Assembly (NCBI RefSeq): GCF_035917675.1
Contig: NZ_CP109104.1
Location: 2,356,001 to 2,420,000 of the forward strand
DNA: 64,000 nt
Direction: 5' to 3'
From: Streptomyces sp. NBC_01775
GTDB lineage: Bacteria; Actinomycetota; Actinomycetes; Streptomycetales; Streptomycetaceae
How positions within the stretch are numbered: position 1 is the first letter of the stretch; the number at the start of each line of letters is the position of its first letter. The notes beneath the pieces are model-generated. The model was not told the origin of the DNA. It saw nothing but the letters and a program-made list of their open reading frames with translations, and ran no database searches. A program made the position numbers and the translations under genes. Below, in pieces: positions 57,495 to 64,000 of the stretch.

Positions 57495-58355
57495 ATGGGC
57501 CGGCATCGTCACGCGCGGTCGGCGAGCGCCGACGATCTGCTGACGCAGCTCGGCCGGCTCACCGCCAGGGCCCGGGAGGAGATCGAGGTCCAGCGCGCCC
57601 GCGTCGAGCTGGCCGAGGCCCTCCAGCGCGGCATGCTGCCCTCCACCTTGCCCACCGCTGACGGACTCCGGGTCGCGGCGCGCTACTCCCCCGCGCGGGA
57701 CGGGCTGGACATCGGCGGCGACTGGTACGACGGCTTCCGGCTCCCGGACGGGACCCTCGCCTTCAGCATCGGCGACGTACAGGGCCACGACGTGGAGGCC
57801 GCCGCCTACATGGGCCAGATCCGCATCGTCCTGCGCGCGGTGGCCGCCACCGGGACCGCCAACCCGGGCCACATCCTGCACACCGCCAACGAACTGCTGC
57901 TGGCCATGGACAACCCCCTCTTCGCGACCTGCGGTTTCCTGCGGTTCGACCCGGTGACCTGGCGGCTGGAGGCCGCCCGCGCCGGACACACCGGCTCGGT
58001 CTACGCGCGCGCCGACGGCACGAGCGGCATAGTGCAGGACGAGGGTGGTCTGCCGCTGGCCGTCCAGGGCGACGAGCCCTACCCCGTCACCCGCCACCGC
58101 CTCACCCAGCCCGGCGCCCTGGCACTGCTGACCGACGGTGTCGTCGAGGGGCCCACATTCGCGCTGGAGGAGGGCCTGGCAGAGGTGGAGCGGGTGCTGC
58201 GCGAGGGCGTGCACGAGGAGCCCGACACACTGGCCGACCGGGTCATGGAGGTGGCGGAGAAGACCGGGCACACCGACGACGCCGCCGTCCTGGTGCTCTG
58301 CTACGACGGCCCGGAGGCGTGTCACACCGCTGCCCGCCGGGCCGGCGTTGTCTGA
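57495..58355 (+). CDS. PP2C/SpoIIE-family serine/threonine phosphatase
   Basis: 286 residues from the ATG at 57495. A short coiled N-terminus (ARAREEIEVQRARVELAEAL) leads to the PP2C_SIG domain: LQRGMLPSTLPTADGLRVAA, GLDIGGDWYDGFRLPDG, SIGDVQGHDVEAAAYMGQI and TGHTDDAAVLVLCYDG, with the metal-binding Asp residues. RsbU/SpoIIE-type enzymes dephosphorylate anti-anti-sigma factors in partner switching. No sensor domain is fused; the adjacent MASE1 membrane protein might serve as one. The start lies 27 bp after the aldolase stop, but its function seems unrelated. Confidence 0.9.
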   Translation: MGRHRHARSASADDLLTQLGRLTARAREEIEVQRARVELAEALQRGMLPSTLPTADGLRVAARYSPARDGLDIGGDWYDGFRLPDGTLAFSIGDVQGHDVEAAAYMGQIRIVLRAVAATGTANPGHILHTANELLLAMDNPLFATCGFLRFDPVTWRLEAARAGHTGSVYARADGTSGIVQDEGGLPLAVQGDEPYPVTRHRLTQPGALALLTDGVVEGPTFALEEGLAEVERVLREGVHEEPDTLADRVMEVAEKTGHTDDAAVLVLCYDGPEACHTAARRAGVV

Positions 58356-58362
58356 TGAACGT

Positions 58363-59424
58363 GTGGCACGCACCGAGAAACCGACGAGCGAGCACCCGTC
58401 CCCGGCCCGACGAGCCGCCGTCTACTGGCTGCGCGTCCTGCTGATCGCCGGGTGCTACTACGCGGGCGGACGCGTCGGGCTGCTGCGGCACGTGACGGTC
58501 GAGGGCGCGGTCGTCACCCCGTTCTGGCCCCCGACCGGCATCGCCGTGAGCTTCCTGCTGTACTTCGGCCCGCGCGTGTGGCCGGGGCTCGCGCTGGGAG
58601 CGCTGCTGGTGGTCACCGGGATGGGCCCCCTCGGTCCCACCACGGTGGGCTTCGTCGCGGGCAACACCATCTCGCCGCTCATCGCGTACGTCCTGCTGCG
58701 CCGCGCCGGGTTCCGCATCGAGCTGGACCGGCTCAGGGACGGGGTCAGCCTCGTCTTCCTGGGGGCCTTCCTGGGGATGCTGACGAGCGCGACGTTCGGC
58801 ACGCTGATGACGGTCGTCAACGACAACATCGAGCTGACGCAGTTCTGGCCCGTCTGGTCGGCGTGGTGGGCGGGCGACGCGGTGGGCGTGCTCGTGATCA
58901 CGCCGCTGCTGCTGGCCCTGCGGAAGGTGCGGCTGCCCGCCGGGTGGCGGCGCATGGCGGAGGCGGCCGTGCTGGTGGCCGTGACCACGGCGTTGGCGTT
59001 CCTCGCGACCAGGAGCCCGGTGAACCTGCTGTTCCTGGTCTTTCCGCTCCTGGTGTGGGCCTCGCTGCGCTTCCAGCTCGCGGGCGCCGCGCTGTGTACG
59101 GCCATCGTCTCGGTCGCCGCGACCTGGGCGGCCACGGACAGCGTCGGCGGCTTCGAACACCACACCCTCATCGAGGGCATGATCAGCCTCCAGGCCCTCA
59201 ACGGCTCGGCCGCGCTGACCGCGCTGCTGCTGGCCGCCGTGACGGCGGAGAAGCACAACACCCAGCGCAAGATCGAGCAGGCATGCGAGGAGCTGGCCGA
59301 GATGGTCGACCGGCTCGCGCCCCGTGGCCACCGGCCCCGCTCCTTCCCCTCCGGGGAACGGACGGGGCCCTCCGGGGAACGGACGGGGCCCTCCGGGGGA
59401 TGGACGGGACAGCGGGAGCGGTGA
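58363..59424 (+). CDS. MASE1-domain membrane sensor without output domain
   Basis: 353 residues from the GTG at 58363, 7 bp after the phosphatase stop. It has eight or so helices with MASE1 features: EGAVVTPFWPPTGIAVSFLL, GLALGALLVVTGMGPLGPTT, FVAGNTISPLIAYVLLRRAG, WSAWWAGDAVGVLVITPLLL and FPLLVWASLRFQLAGAALCT. MASE1 usually precedes a kinase, GGDEF or phosphatase domain. Here only a short helix (NTQRKIEQACEELAEMVDRL) and a tail of GPSGERT repeats follow. The separate phosphatase gene just upstream may supply the output, an unfused sensor-effector pair. Confidence 0.85.
   Translation: MARTEKPTSEHPSPARRAAVYWLRVLLIAGCYYAGGRVGLLRHVTVEGAVVTPFWPPTGIAVSFLLYFGPRVWPGLALGALLVVTGMGPLGPTTVGFVAGNTISPLIAYVLLRRAGFRIELDRLRDGVSLVFLGAFLGMLTSATFGTLMTVVNDNIELTQFWPVWSAWWAGDAVGVLVITPLLLALRKVRLPAGWRRMAEAAVLVAVTTALAFLATRSPVNLLFLVFPLLVWASLRFQLAGAALCTAIVSVAATWAATDSVGGFEHHTLIEGMISLQALNGSAALTALLLAAVTAEKHNTQRKIEQACEELAEMVDRLAPRGHRPRSFPSGERTGPSGERTGPSGGWTGQRER
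59347..59409. repeat. Three 21-bp tandem units in the MASE1 gene 3' end
   Basis: Units 59347-59367, 59368-59388 and 59389-59409 begin CCCTCCGGGGAACGGACGGG. The first two are identical. The 21-bp period keeps the frame and encodes repeated PSGERTG. Confidence 0.92.
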
Positions 59425-59517
59425 CCTTCCGGGAGCCGGGGCCGGGGAGAGCGCCGGGACGTGGCGGGGGCGTGTGATGATCGCTCGCGGAGCTGTTGTC
59501 CGAGATCTGGAGAGACC

Positions 59518-60144
59518 ATGTCCCGTATCGACGCGTCACTCGACCATCTCGTCTACGCGACTCCCGACCCGGCCGCCTCCGTCGAGGAGGTGCGCCGGGT
59601 GACCGGTGTGCGTCCCATGGCGGGCGGCAGGCACGAGGGGCTGGGTACCCGCAACCATCTGCTGGGGCTCGGCGGCGCCCGCTATCTGGAGATCATCGGC
59701 CCCGATCCGGAGCAGCCGGAGCCCGCACGGCCGCGCCCGTTCGGCATCGACGCGCTCACCGGGCCGGCCCTGGTCACCTGGGCGGTGCGCACCGGTGACC
59801 TCGACGCGCGCGTGGCCCGTGCCCGCGAGCTGGGCTACGACCCCGGGGACGCGGAGCCCATGTCACGCAGCACGCCGGAGGGTGAACTGCTGCGCTGGCG
59901 CCTGGCGTTCGCGGAGAAGGGCAACGGGATGCTGCCGTTCCTCATCGAGTGGGGCGAGACCCCGCATCCGGCCTCCCGCAAGCTGCTCGCGGTGACCCTG
60001 ACGTCCTTCACCGGCACCCACCCCGAGCCCGCCTCCCTCACCCCGGGCCTTCAGGCGCTCGGCGTCCACCTCGACGTGGTGCCCGGCAGCACCCCGGGGC
60101 TGACGGCGACCCTCACGGGGCCGGAGGGCGACCTGACGATCTGA
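59518..60144 (+). CDS. VOC-superfamily (glyoxalase-like) protein
   Basis: 208 residues from the ATG at 59518, with GGAGAG upstream. The Glyoxalase_3-like pattern is seen: IDASLDHLVYATPDPAASVE, GTRNHLLGLGGARYLEIIGP, ALVTWAVRTGDLDARVARAR and FLIEWGETPHPASRKL. His in LDHLVYA and Glu in YLEIIGP could be metal ligands. The family includes dioxygenases, lyases and resistance proteins; the substrate is not predictable. Transcribed alone, after the MASE1 gene. Confidence 0.82.
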   Translation: MSRIDASLDHLVYATPDPAASVEEVRRVTGVRPMAGGRHEGLGTRNHLLGLGGARYLEIIGPDPEQPEPARPRPFGIDALTGPALVTWAVRTGDLDARVARARELGYDPGDAEPMSRSTPEGELLRWRLAFAEKGNGMLPFLIEWGETPHPASRKLLAVTLTSFTGTHPEPASLTPGLQALGVHLDVVPGSTPGLTATLTGPEGDLTI

Positions 60145-60200
60145 CGGCACTCCCCCCGCCCCCGCCGAGGTGGGACGGCGATCGGTCCGGGGGCGGCTGA

Positions 60201-60302
60201 TCAGTCCGGCGGGCGCGGCGCCTCCGCCCCGAAGTCGCCGAAGTCGCCGACCCCGTTCATCAGCAGGTCGAAGGCGCGGTCGATCACACCGACTTGGTCC
60301 GC
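60201..60302 (-). pseudogene. TetR-family regulator, C-terminal remnant
   Basis: On the minus strand the end reads QVGVIDRAFDLLMNGVGDFG then DFGAEAPRPPD and a TGA at 60201. This resembles the last helix of TetR regulators (...FDLLLNGL.DFG...). Upstream, the frame runs straight into sequence that codes on the other strand for a monooxygenase tail. Only the 3' end of the gene survives. Confidence 0.5.
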
Positions 60303-60329
60303 GGCGACCACTCCGGCCGAGAGGACGCC

Positions 60330-60569
60330 ATGCGGCTCCCCCGGCCGGTGCTGTTCGACCTGGCCGACTCGGCCAAGCTGCGCGCCGCCGCGGAAGGCTG
60401 GACCGACCGGGTCGACGTGCGCACCCTGCCCGGCCAGGACGGGCCGACCGCGCTGCTGGTGCGCCCGGACGGTTACGTCGCCTGGGCCGCCGAGGGCGAG
60501 ACGGACGCCACCGACCTGGACGCGCTGCGCCACGCCCTGGGCAGCTGGTTCGGCGATCGCCTGGGGTAG
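60330..60569 (+). pseudogene. FAD-dependent aromatic monooxygenase, C-terminal remnant
   Basis: The sequence RLPRPVLFDLADSAKLRAAA, EGWTDRVDVRTLP and ALLVRPDGYVAWAAEGETDA follows the thioredoxin-like C-terminal domain of FAD-binding aromatic hydroxylases (the VRPDG(Y/H)VAW motif). Only ~80 residues remain; the FAD and substrate domains are missing and no start signal is seen. Together with the facing TetR tail it looks like what is left of a divergent regulator/monooxygenase pair after deletion of both 5' parts. Confidence 0.7.
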
Positions 60570-60597
60570 GCGTGGGTCCGGCCGTCCGTGATTTTGG

Positions 60598-61116
60598 GTG
60601 ACCGCTGTGGTCACGTACGGTTCCGTGATGTCTTTTGTCGCTATTGCTCTCGTCGTCGGAGTGGCGGGCGCCGTTGCCGGCTCGGTGTTCGGCAACGCAC
60701 GCGGCGCCACTCATCGCGTCCTGCCCACCCTCATAGGGATATGGGCGGCAGCCGTGACGACCCTCACCTTCGCAACACGTCCCGGGGGAGGTGAGACGGT
60801 GAACCTCACGCTGCTGAACGTGGGCAACCGTGCGGACGTCGTCGACTTTCTCCTGAACACCGCGATGTTCGCCCCCGGGGGAATCCTGCTCGCCTGCCTG
60901 ACCGTCCGGTGGTACCAGGCGGCATGCGTCGGGTTCCTCGGGTCGCTCACCATCGAGGTCACGCAGTACCTGACCGAGTCCGGACGCACAGCGGACATCA
61001 ACGACCTGGTGTCCAACACCCTCGGCATACTCGTCGGCTTCGCCTGCGCTGCCGGTGTCAAGAGGACCCTCGCCCCCGCCGACCCGCCTGAACACCGGTA
61101 CGTGACGGCGCACTGA
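60598..61116 (+). CDS. VanZ-family membrane protein
   Basis: 172 residues from the GTG at 60598; the ATG at 60628 (MSFVAIALVVGV) is an equal candidate, and neither has a clear ribosome site. Helices and motifs: HRVLPTLIGIWAAAVTTLTF, VVDFLLNTAMFAPGGILLAC, GFLGSLTIEVTQYLTESGRT and ADINDLVSNTLGILVGFACA. The E(V/T)xQ and DxxDxxxNxxG pair is the VanZ signature. Function is unknown outside teicoplanin-resistance clusters. Confidence 0.82.
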   Translation: MTAVVTYGSVMSFVAIALVVGVAGAVAGSVFGNARGATHRVLPTLIGIWAAAVTTLTFATRPGGGETVNLTLLNVGNRADVVDFLLNTAMFAPGGILLACLTVRWYQAACVGFLGSLTIEVTQYLTESGRTADINDLVSNTLGILVGFACAAGVKRTLAPADPPEHRYVTAH

Positions 61117-61217
61117 CCACAGCTTCGGCACCCTCCGTACGACCGGTGCCCCGGCCCGACAGTGCGCCTGATGAGGCCACCCCGGAGCCACGGTGCGACG
61201 CGAAGCTAGGGTGCCGT

Positions 61218-61874
61218 ATGACTTCCCCCGCCTCCCCCGGCCCGCCGTCCGGTACCGCTCCCGGCGGTACGGCGGCGCCGGGGACCGCCGCGCCGGATGC
61301 CCGCACCTGGGCGGACGCGCTCGGGGAGTTGCGGCTCTGGCTGGCGGCCGTGGGGCCCAGACGGCACGAGGACTGGCTGACGGACGCACTCGACGTGATG
61401 GCCCGTCGCGGGCGCGATCCCCGGGGCTGGCGGAACGTCGACGCGCACGAGGGCTGTGCCGAACGTACGCGGCACGCGCCCGCCTTCCCCCTCGACCAGT
61501 TGGACGAGAACCACCTCAACCACCACCTGGAGCTGACCACCGCCGAGGGCGCCGTCCAGCTGATGACCGGGCAGGCCCTCGAATACGCCTTCCACCCCTT
61601 CAAGGCACCCGGTTACGGGATGCCCGACCACCAGGACCGGGTCAGCGCCGCGGCGGCCCACGTCCTGCGCCGCTTCGGCGACGACGCGGAGTACGCCACC
61701 AACGCCGAGGACCTCACCGGCGAACTCACCCCCGACTGGTCCCGCCGGAATTTCTCCGTCTCCTGCTTCGCCACAAGCAAGCAGGCCCGGGCGCACGGCT
61801 ATCTCATGGACCTCGGCGTGCTGGCGGCCTCCCGGCACGAAGTAGGCGTCTTCTGGACGTATTTCATCGACTGA
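61218..61874 (+). CDS. Hypothetical protein
   Basis: 218 residues from the ATG at 61218. After a Pro/Gly/Ala-rich N-terminus the sequence reads TWADALGELRLWLAAVGPRR, FPLDQLDENHLNHHLELTTA, GYGMPDHQDRVSAAAAHVLR and FSVSCFATSKQARAHGYLMD. It is soluble, with no recognised motif or known family. The codon usage matches its neighbours. It is a single gene, convergent with the large unknown gene at the right end. Confidence 0.55.
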   Translation: MTSPASPGPPSGTAPGGTAAPGTAAPDARTWADALGELRLWLAAVGPRRHEDWLTDALDVMARRGRDPRGWRNVDAHEGCAERTRHAPAFPLDQLDENHLNHHLELTTAEGAVQLMTGQALEYAFHPFKAPGYGMPDHQDRVSAAAAHVLRRFGDDAEYATNAEDLTGELTPDWSRRNFSVSCFATSKQARAHGYLMDLGVLAASRHEVGVFWTYFID

Positions 61875-62000
61875 GCTTTTCCAGCGCTGCCGCTCCAGGG
61901 TGAGGACGGCCGGGGACAAGCGCCGGCGCGGGCTGACATCCGCCTGTTCCGGTCGGACATCAGCCCGCGCGGCGCCTTCCGTCTCGGTATGGACAAGCGG

Positions 62001-64000
62001 TCACGTACCGGACGGCAGCCCCCGCCATGCCCGTGCCAGCCGCTCGGCCATCGCGTGCTGGTCCCACAGCTGTGCTGGATGGTCGGGCATGGCCGCGTCG
62101 TAGAGCTCCAGGCGGGCGGCGGTGGGCAGACGCCACCACCGATGACGGGCGGCGTCCGCCTCGGTCACCTTCAGGCCCAGGGTCGCGCGAGTCCGGGGCG
62201 ACAGGAGCATGCCGGTGATGAGGCCGCTGTCGTCGACTCCGGGCAGACCGGTCAGCAACAGGACCGCCGCGGCGTGGTCGAGATCCGCCGCTTCCGCGAG
62301 CCGGCCGGCGGCCCCAGGATCGAACGGCACCGGTTCACGTCGCTCCAGCTCGTCCGCCAGCAGGCGCAGCCGCTCGGCTGTGGCCCAGCCCCGGGCCACC
62401 GGCCGGCTGTCGACGAAACCGTCCGGCCGCGGCACGGCGCCACGCTGTAGGAACGCCTTGGTGGTGTAGTTGCGGTCGTTGTGCGACCGGGCCCAGTCGC
62501 CGAAGTGCATCGCGATGTCCAGCGGCAGCAGTTGGCCCTCCTCGGTGGACAGCGCGTCCGGGGACTCGTGGTCCAACAGGCCGCGCCGCAGCGCCGGGTC
62601 GGCCAGCGGTGAGGAGGCCCAGTACCTCAGCAGTGCGGTCAGTGCCGCGCGGTGCCTGGCGGGGGTCACGGCGCTGACCGCGCGGATGGCGAGGCCACCG
62701 ATACGGCCGGCCAGTTCGGTCCAGTCGTACTGGCTCCGGTGGATTCCCCAGTGCGCCATCGCCGTCTCGCCATCGATCGAGCCGGCGAAGAACGCCGCGG
62801 CCAGCTCGATCTGCCGCACCATGCCCCCGTGGCCTTCGGCGTATTGGCTGACCAGCCCGTTCAGTGCCCCGTCCAGATCGGCTTCCGACACCTTCAGCGG
62901 TCGGGGTGTCGGTTGTTCGAGCACTCTCAGGAGCTTGTTCCGGTCCGGGATCCGGCCGGCGGCATCCTGGACGCACCCCACGATTCCGTCCAGGAGCAGC
63001 GGGTGGCTGACCTCGGGCAGCAAGGCCCCGAGGGCTTCCCGCAGCGCCGACTCGGAGGTGGCCGCCGCTGCCAGCAGCCCCCGCACGGTGTCCTCGGAGA
63101 TCTCCCGCAGCGCGCGCGAGCCGGAAAGGTCACGGGGTGTCAGGAAGTGCCAGAACGCTTTCGGCGGCATGCGCCGCGTGCCCGCTGACATCGGATCGGG
63201 ATCATCCATGGCGACCCGGCCCGGGTCCGTCATCCAGACCCGCCAGTGCGCCTCGCCGGTCCGGGGATCGCGGGCGGTGACGCTGTAGACGTGGTAGTGG
63301 TAGCCGCTCTCCAGCAGCAGCCGCCCTTCCGAGCCCGGAACGTCGAGCAGCCCCCAGGGGACCACGCCTCGGTACGCGGGCGGGACGGTGCCGTGCACGC
63401 CGTCGATCCGGTGGTAGTGGACCTCTCCCGTCCTGCGGTCGCGGGCGACCCTGAAGCCGAGATGGGTGCCGTCGGTACCCAGGGGCGAGGTGGCGGTGCC
63501 GCCGGCGACGGGGGCCAGCGACGAGTGCTCGACCAGCCAGTCCTCGTCCTCTCCCAGCAGGGACGGGTCCAGGAACGCCGGCAGGCCCGGCTCGCCGAGC
63601 TCCTCGGTGACCACGTCGATGGGGCGCACCTGGGATTCCGCCGCGACTCCCGTGTACCACCAGAAGGTCCGGCCGTCGTGGAACATATGGCCGTCGGGGG
63701 CCAGCCGCCGATCGCCCACCGCCAGGAGCCGGTGGCCCATGAAACGCCGGGCGCGGGGTCCCATGAAGGTGTAGCCGGATCGCGTCCGTTCGCCGTAGCG
63801 CCACCTCCAGGAGAGGTCGCGCTCCGAGAGGATGTCGTGGGGCGCGCCGGACCAGTACTGGGTCCGCGTGCCGTTGACGTCGTGGAACACCAGGAACTCT
63901 CCCTCGGAGAAGAACACCCTGACGTCGTAGTTGAACTGGCCGGCGCCCTTGGGCACCGTCAGCCGGTGTTCCGTGATCCGTCCGCCGGGCCCGACCGCGA
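62001..64000 (-). CDS. Large hypothetical protein (5' end beyond window)
   Basis: The frame is open from the right edge, reading AVGPGGRITEHRLTVPKGAG, down to a TGA at 62001-62003, so at least 666 residues are present and the start lies outside. The upstream part is rich in aromatic beta-type segments (QFNYDVRVFFSEGEFLVFHD, SGYTFMGPRARRFMGHRLLA, YHYHVYSVTARDPRTGEAHW). The downstream part is helical (GGMVRQIELAAAFFAGSIDG, RHRAALTALLRYWASSPLAD, HAAAVLLLTGLPGVDDSGLI). No catalytic motif or known domain is recognised. It is soluble. Confidence 0.7.
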   Translation of the reverse strand, partial: AVGPGGRITEHRLTVPKGAGQFNYDVRVFFSEGEFLVFHDVNGTRTQYWSGAPHDILSERDLSWRWRYGERTRSGYTFMGPRARRFMGHRLLAVGDRRLAPDGHMFHDGRTFWWYTGVAAESQVRPIDVVTEELGEPGLPAFLDPSLLGEDEDWLVEHSSLAPVAGGTATSPLGTDGTHLGFRVARDRRTGEVHYHRIDGVHGTVPPAYRGVVPWGLLDVPGSEGRLLLESGYHYHVYSVTARDPRTGEAHWRVWMTDPGRVAMDDPDPMSAGTRRMPPKAFWHFLTPRDLSGSRALREISEDTVRGLLAAAATSESALREALGALLPEVSHPLLLDGIVGCVQDAAGRIPDRNKLLRVLEQPTPRPLKVSEADLDGALNGLVSQYAEGHGGMVRQIELAAAFFAGSIDGETAMAHWGIHRSQYDWTELAGRIGGLAIRAVSAVTPARHRAALTALLRYWASSPLADPALRRGLLDHESPDALSTEEGQLLPLDIAMHFGDWARSHNDRNYTTKAFLQRGAVPRPDGFVDSRPVARGWATAERLRLLADELERREPVPFDPGAAGRLAEAADLDHAAAVLLLTGLPGVDDSGLITGMLLSPRTRATLGLKVTEADAARHRWWRLPTAARLELYDAAMPDHPAQLWDQHAMAERLARAWRGLPSGT

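Overview
The window is very GC-rich, with strong third-position GC bias, frequent GTG starts, many 4-bp ATGA/GTGA overlaps, and Streptomyces-typical families (CGNR regulators, DUF3099, DUF5954, an Xre regulator with a small-protein operon, SpoIIE-type phosphatase, HATPase anti-sigma-like protein). It looks like an accessory-rich stretch of a Streptomyces or close actinomycete chromosome. No rRNA, tRNA, CRISPR array or intact transposon was seen. Both ends cut a gene: an acyl-CoA oxidase at the left and a large unknown protein at the right.

Left part (1-16351): acyl-CoA oxidase tail, cytochrome P450, a NarL-type two-component pair, a decayed CPBP protease, an MFS pump divergent from a CGNR regulator, then a two-gene conflict module (trypco2 protein plus a trypsin-NACHT-LRR protein, 6904-10653). 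From 10693 to 19862 lies an aromatic acyl-CoA pathway: RidA, acyl-CoA dehydrogenase, aryl-CoA ligase, PaaX regulator, fused aryl-CoA monooxygenase/reductase and enoyl-CoA hydratase. It is interrupted by DUF3099 and hydrolase genes. Two divergent promoters of the pathway share a TGAC-N4-GTCA palindrome.

Middle (20070-49169): AAA ATPase/MazG-like pair, F420 oxidoreductase, homocysteine methyltransferase and arginine deiminase. Next come debris (IS5 remnant, MFS tail), an NmrA/quinone-reductase pair, and a TetR/SRPBCC divergon with two matching operators. A decayed TerD-DUF475 locus precedes a sigma/anti-sigma/ABC operon. Ornithine carbamoyltransferase and an amino-acid permease share an upstream motif. 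Glutamate decarboxylase, an IS630 remnant, an Xre-led operon of small proteins, and a second CGNR regulator divergent from an alpha/beta hydrolase complete this part.

Right part (49531-64000): a secreted GH114 lipoprotein, an IclR regulator, and a tightly coupled nine-gene operon (51400-57468). The operon encodes an amidohydrolase, PRD protein, SFCGS protein, DUF4312, DUF4311, DUF4310, a DgaE-type PLP ammonia-lyase, an HPr paralogue and a KDPG-type aldolase. It reads as an uncharacterised uptake and catabolic route, possibly for an N-acylated amino-sugar acid, with PTS-like signalling parts. Then come a SpoIIE-type phosphatase, a MASE1 membrane protein, a VOC protein, a deletion scar joining a TetR tail and a monooxygenase tail, a VanZ protein and two unknown proteins.

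A recurring oddity is short tandem duplication (units of about 18-29 bp) that includes or abuts the stop codon of at least nine genes, and in one or two cases the start codon. Several copies are exact or nearly so, which suggests recent events.
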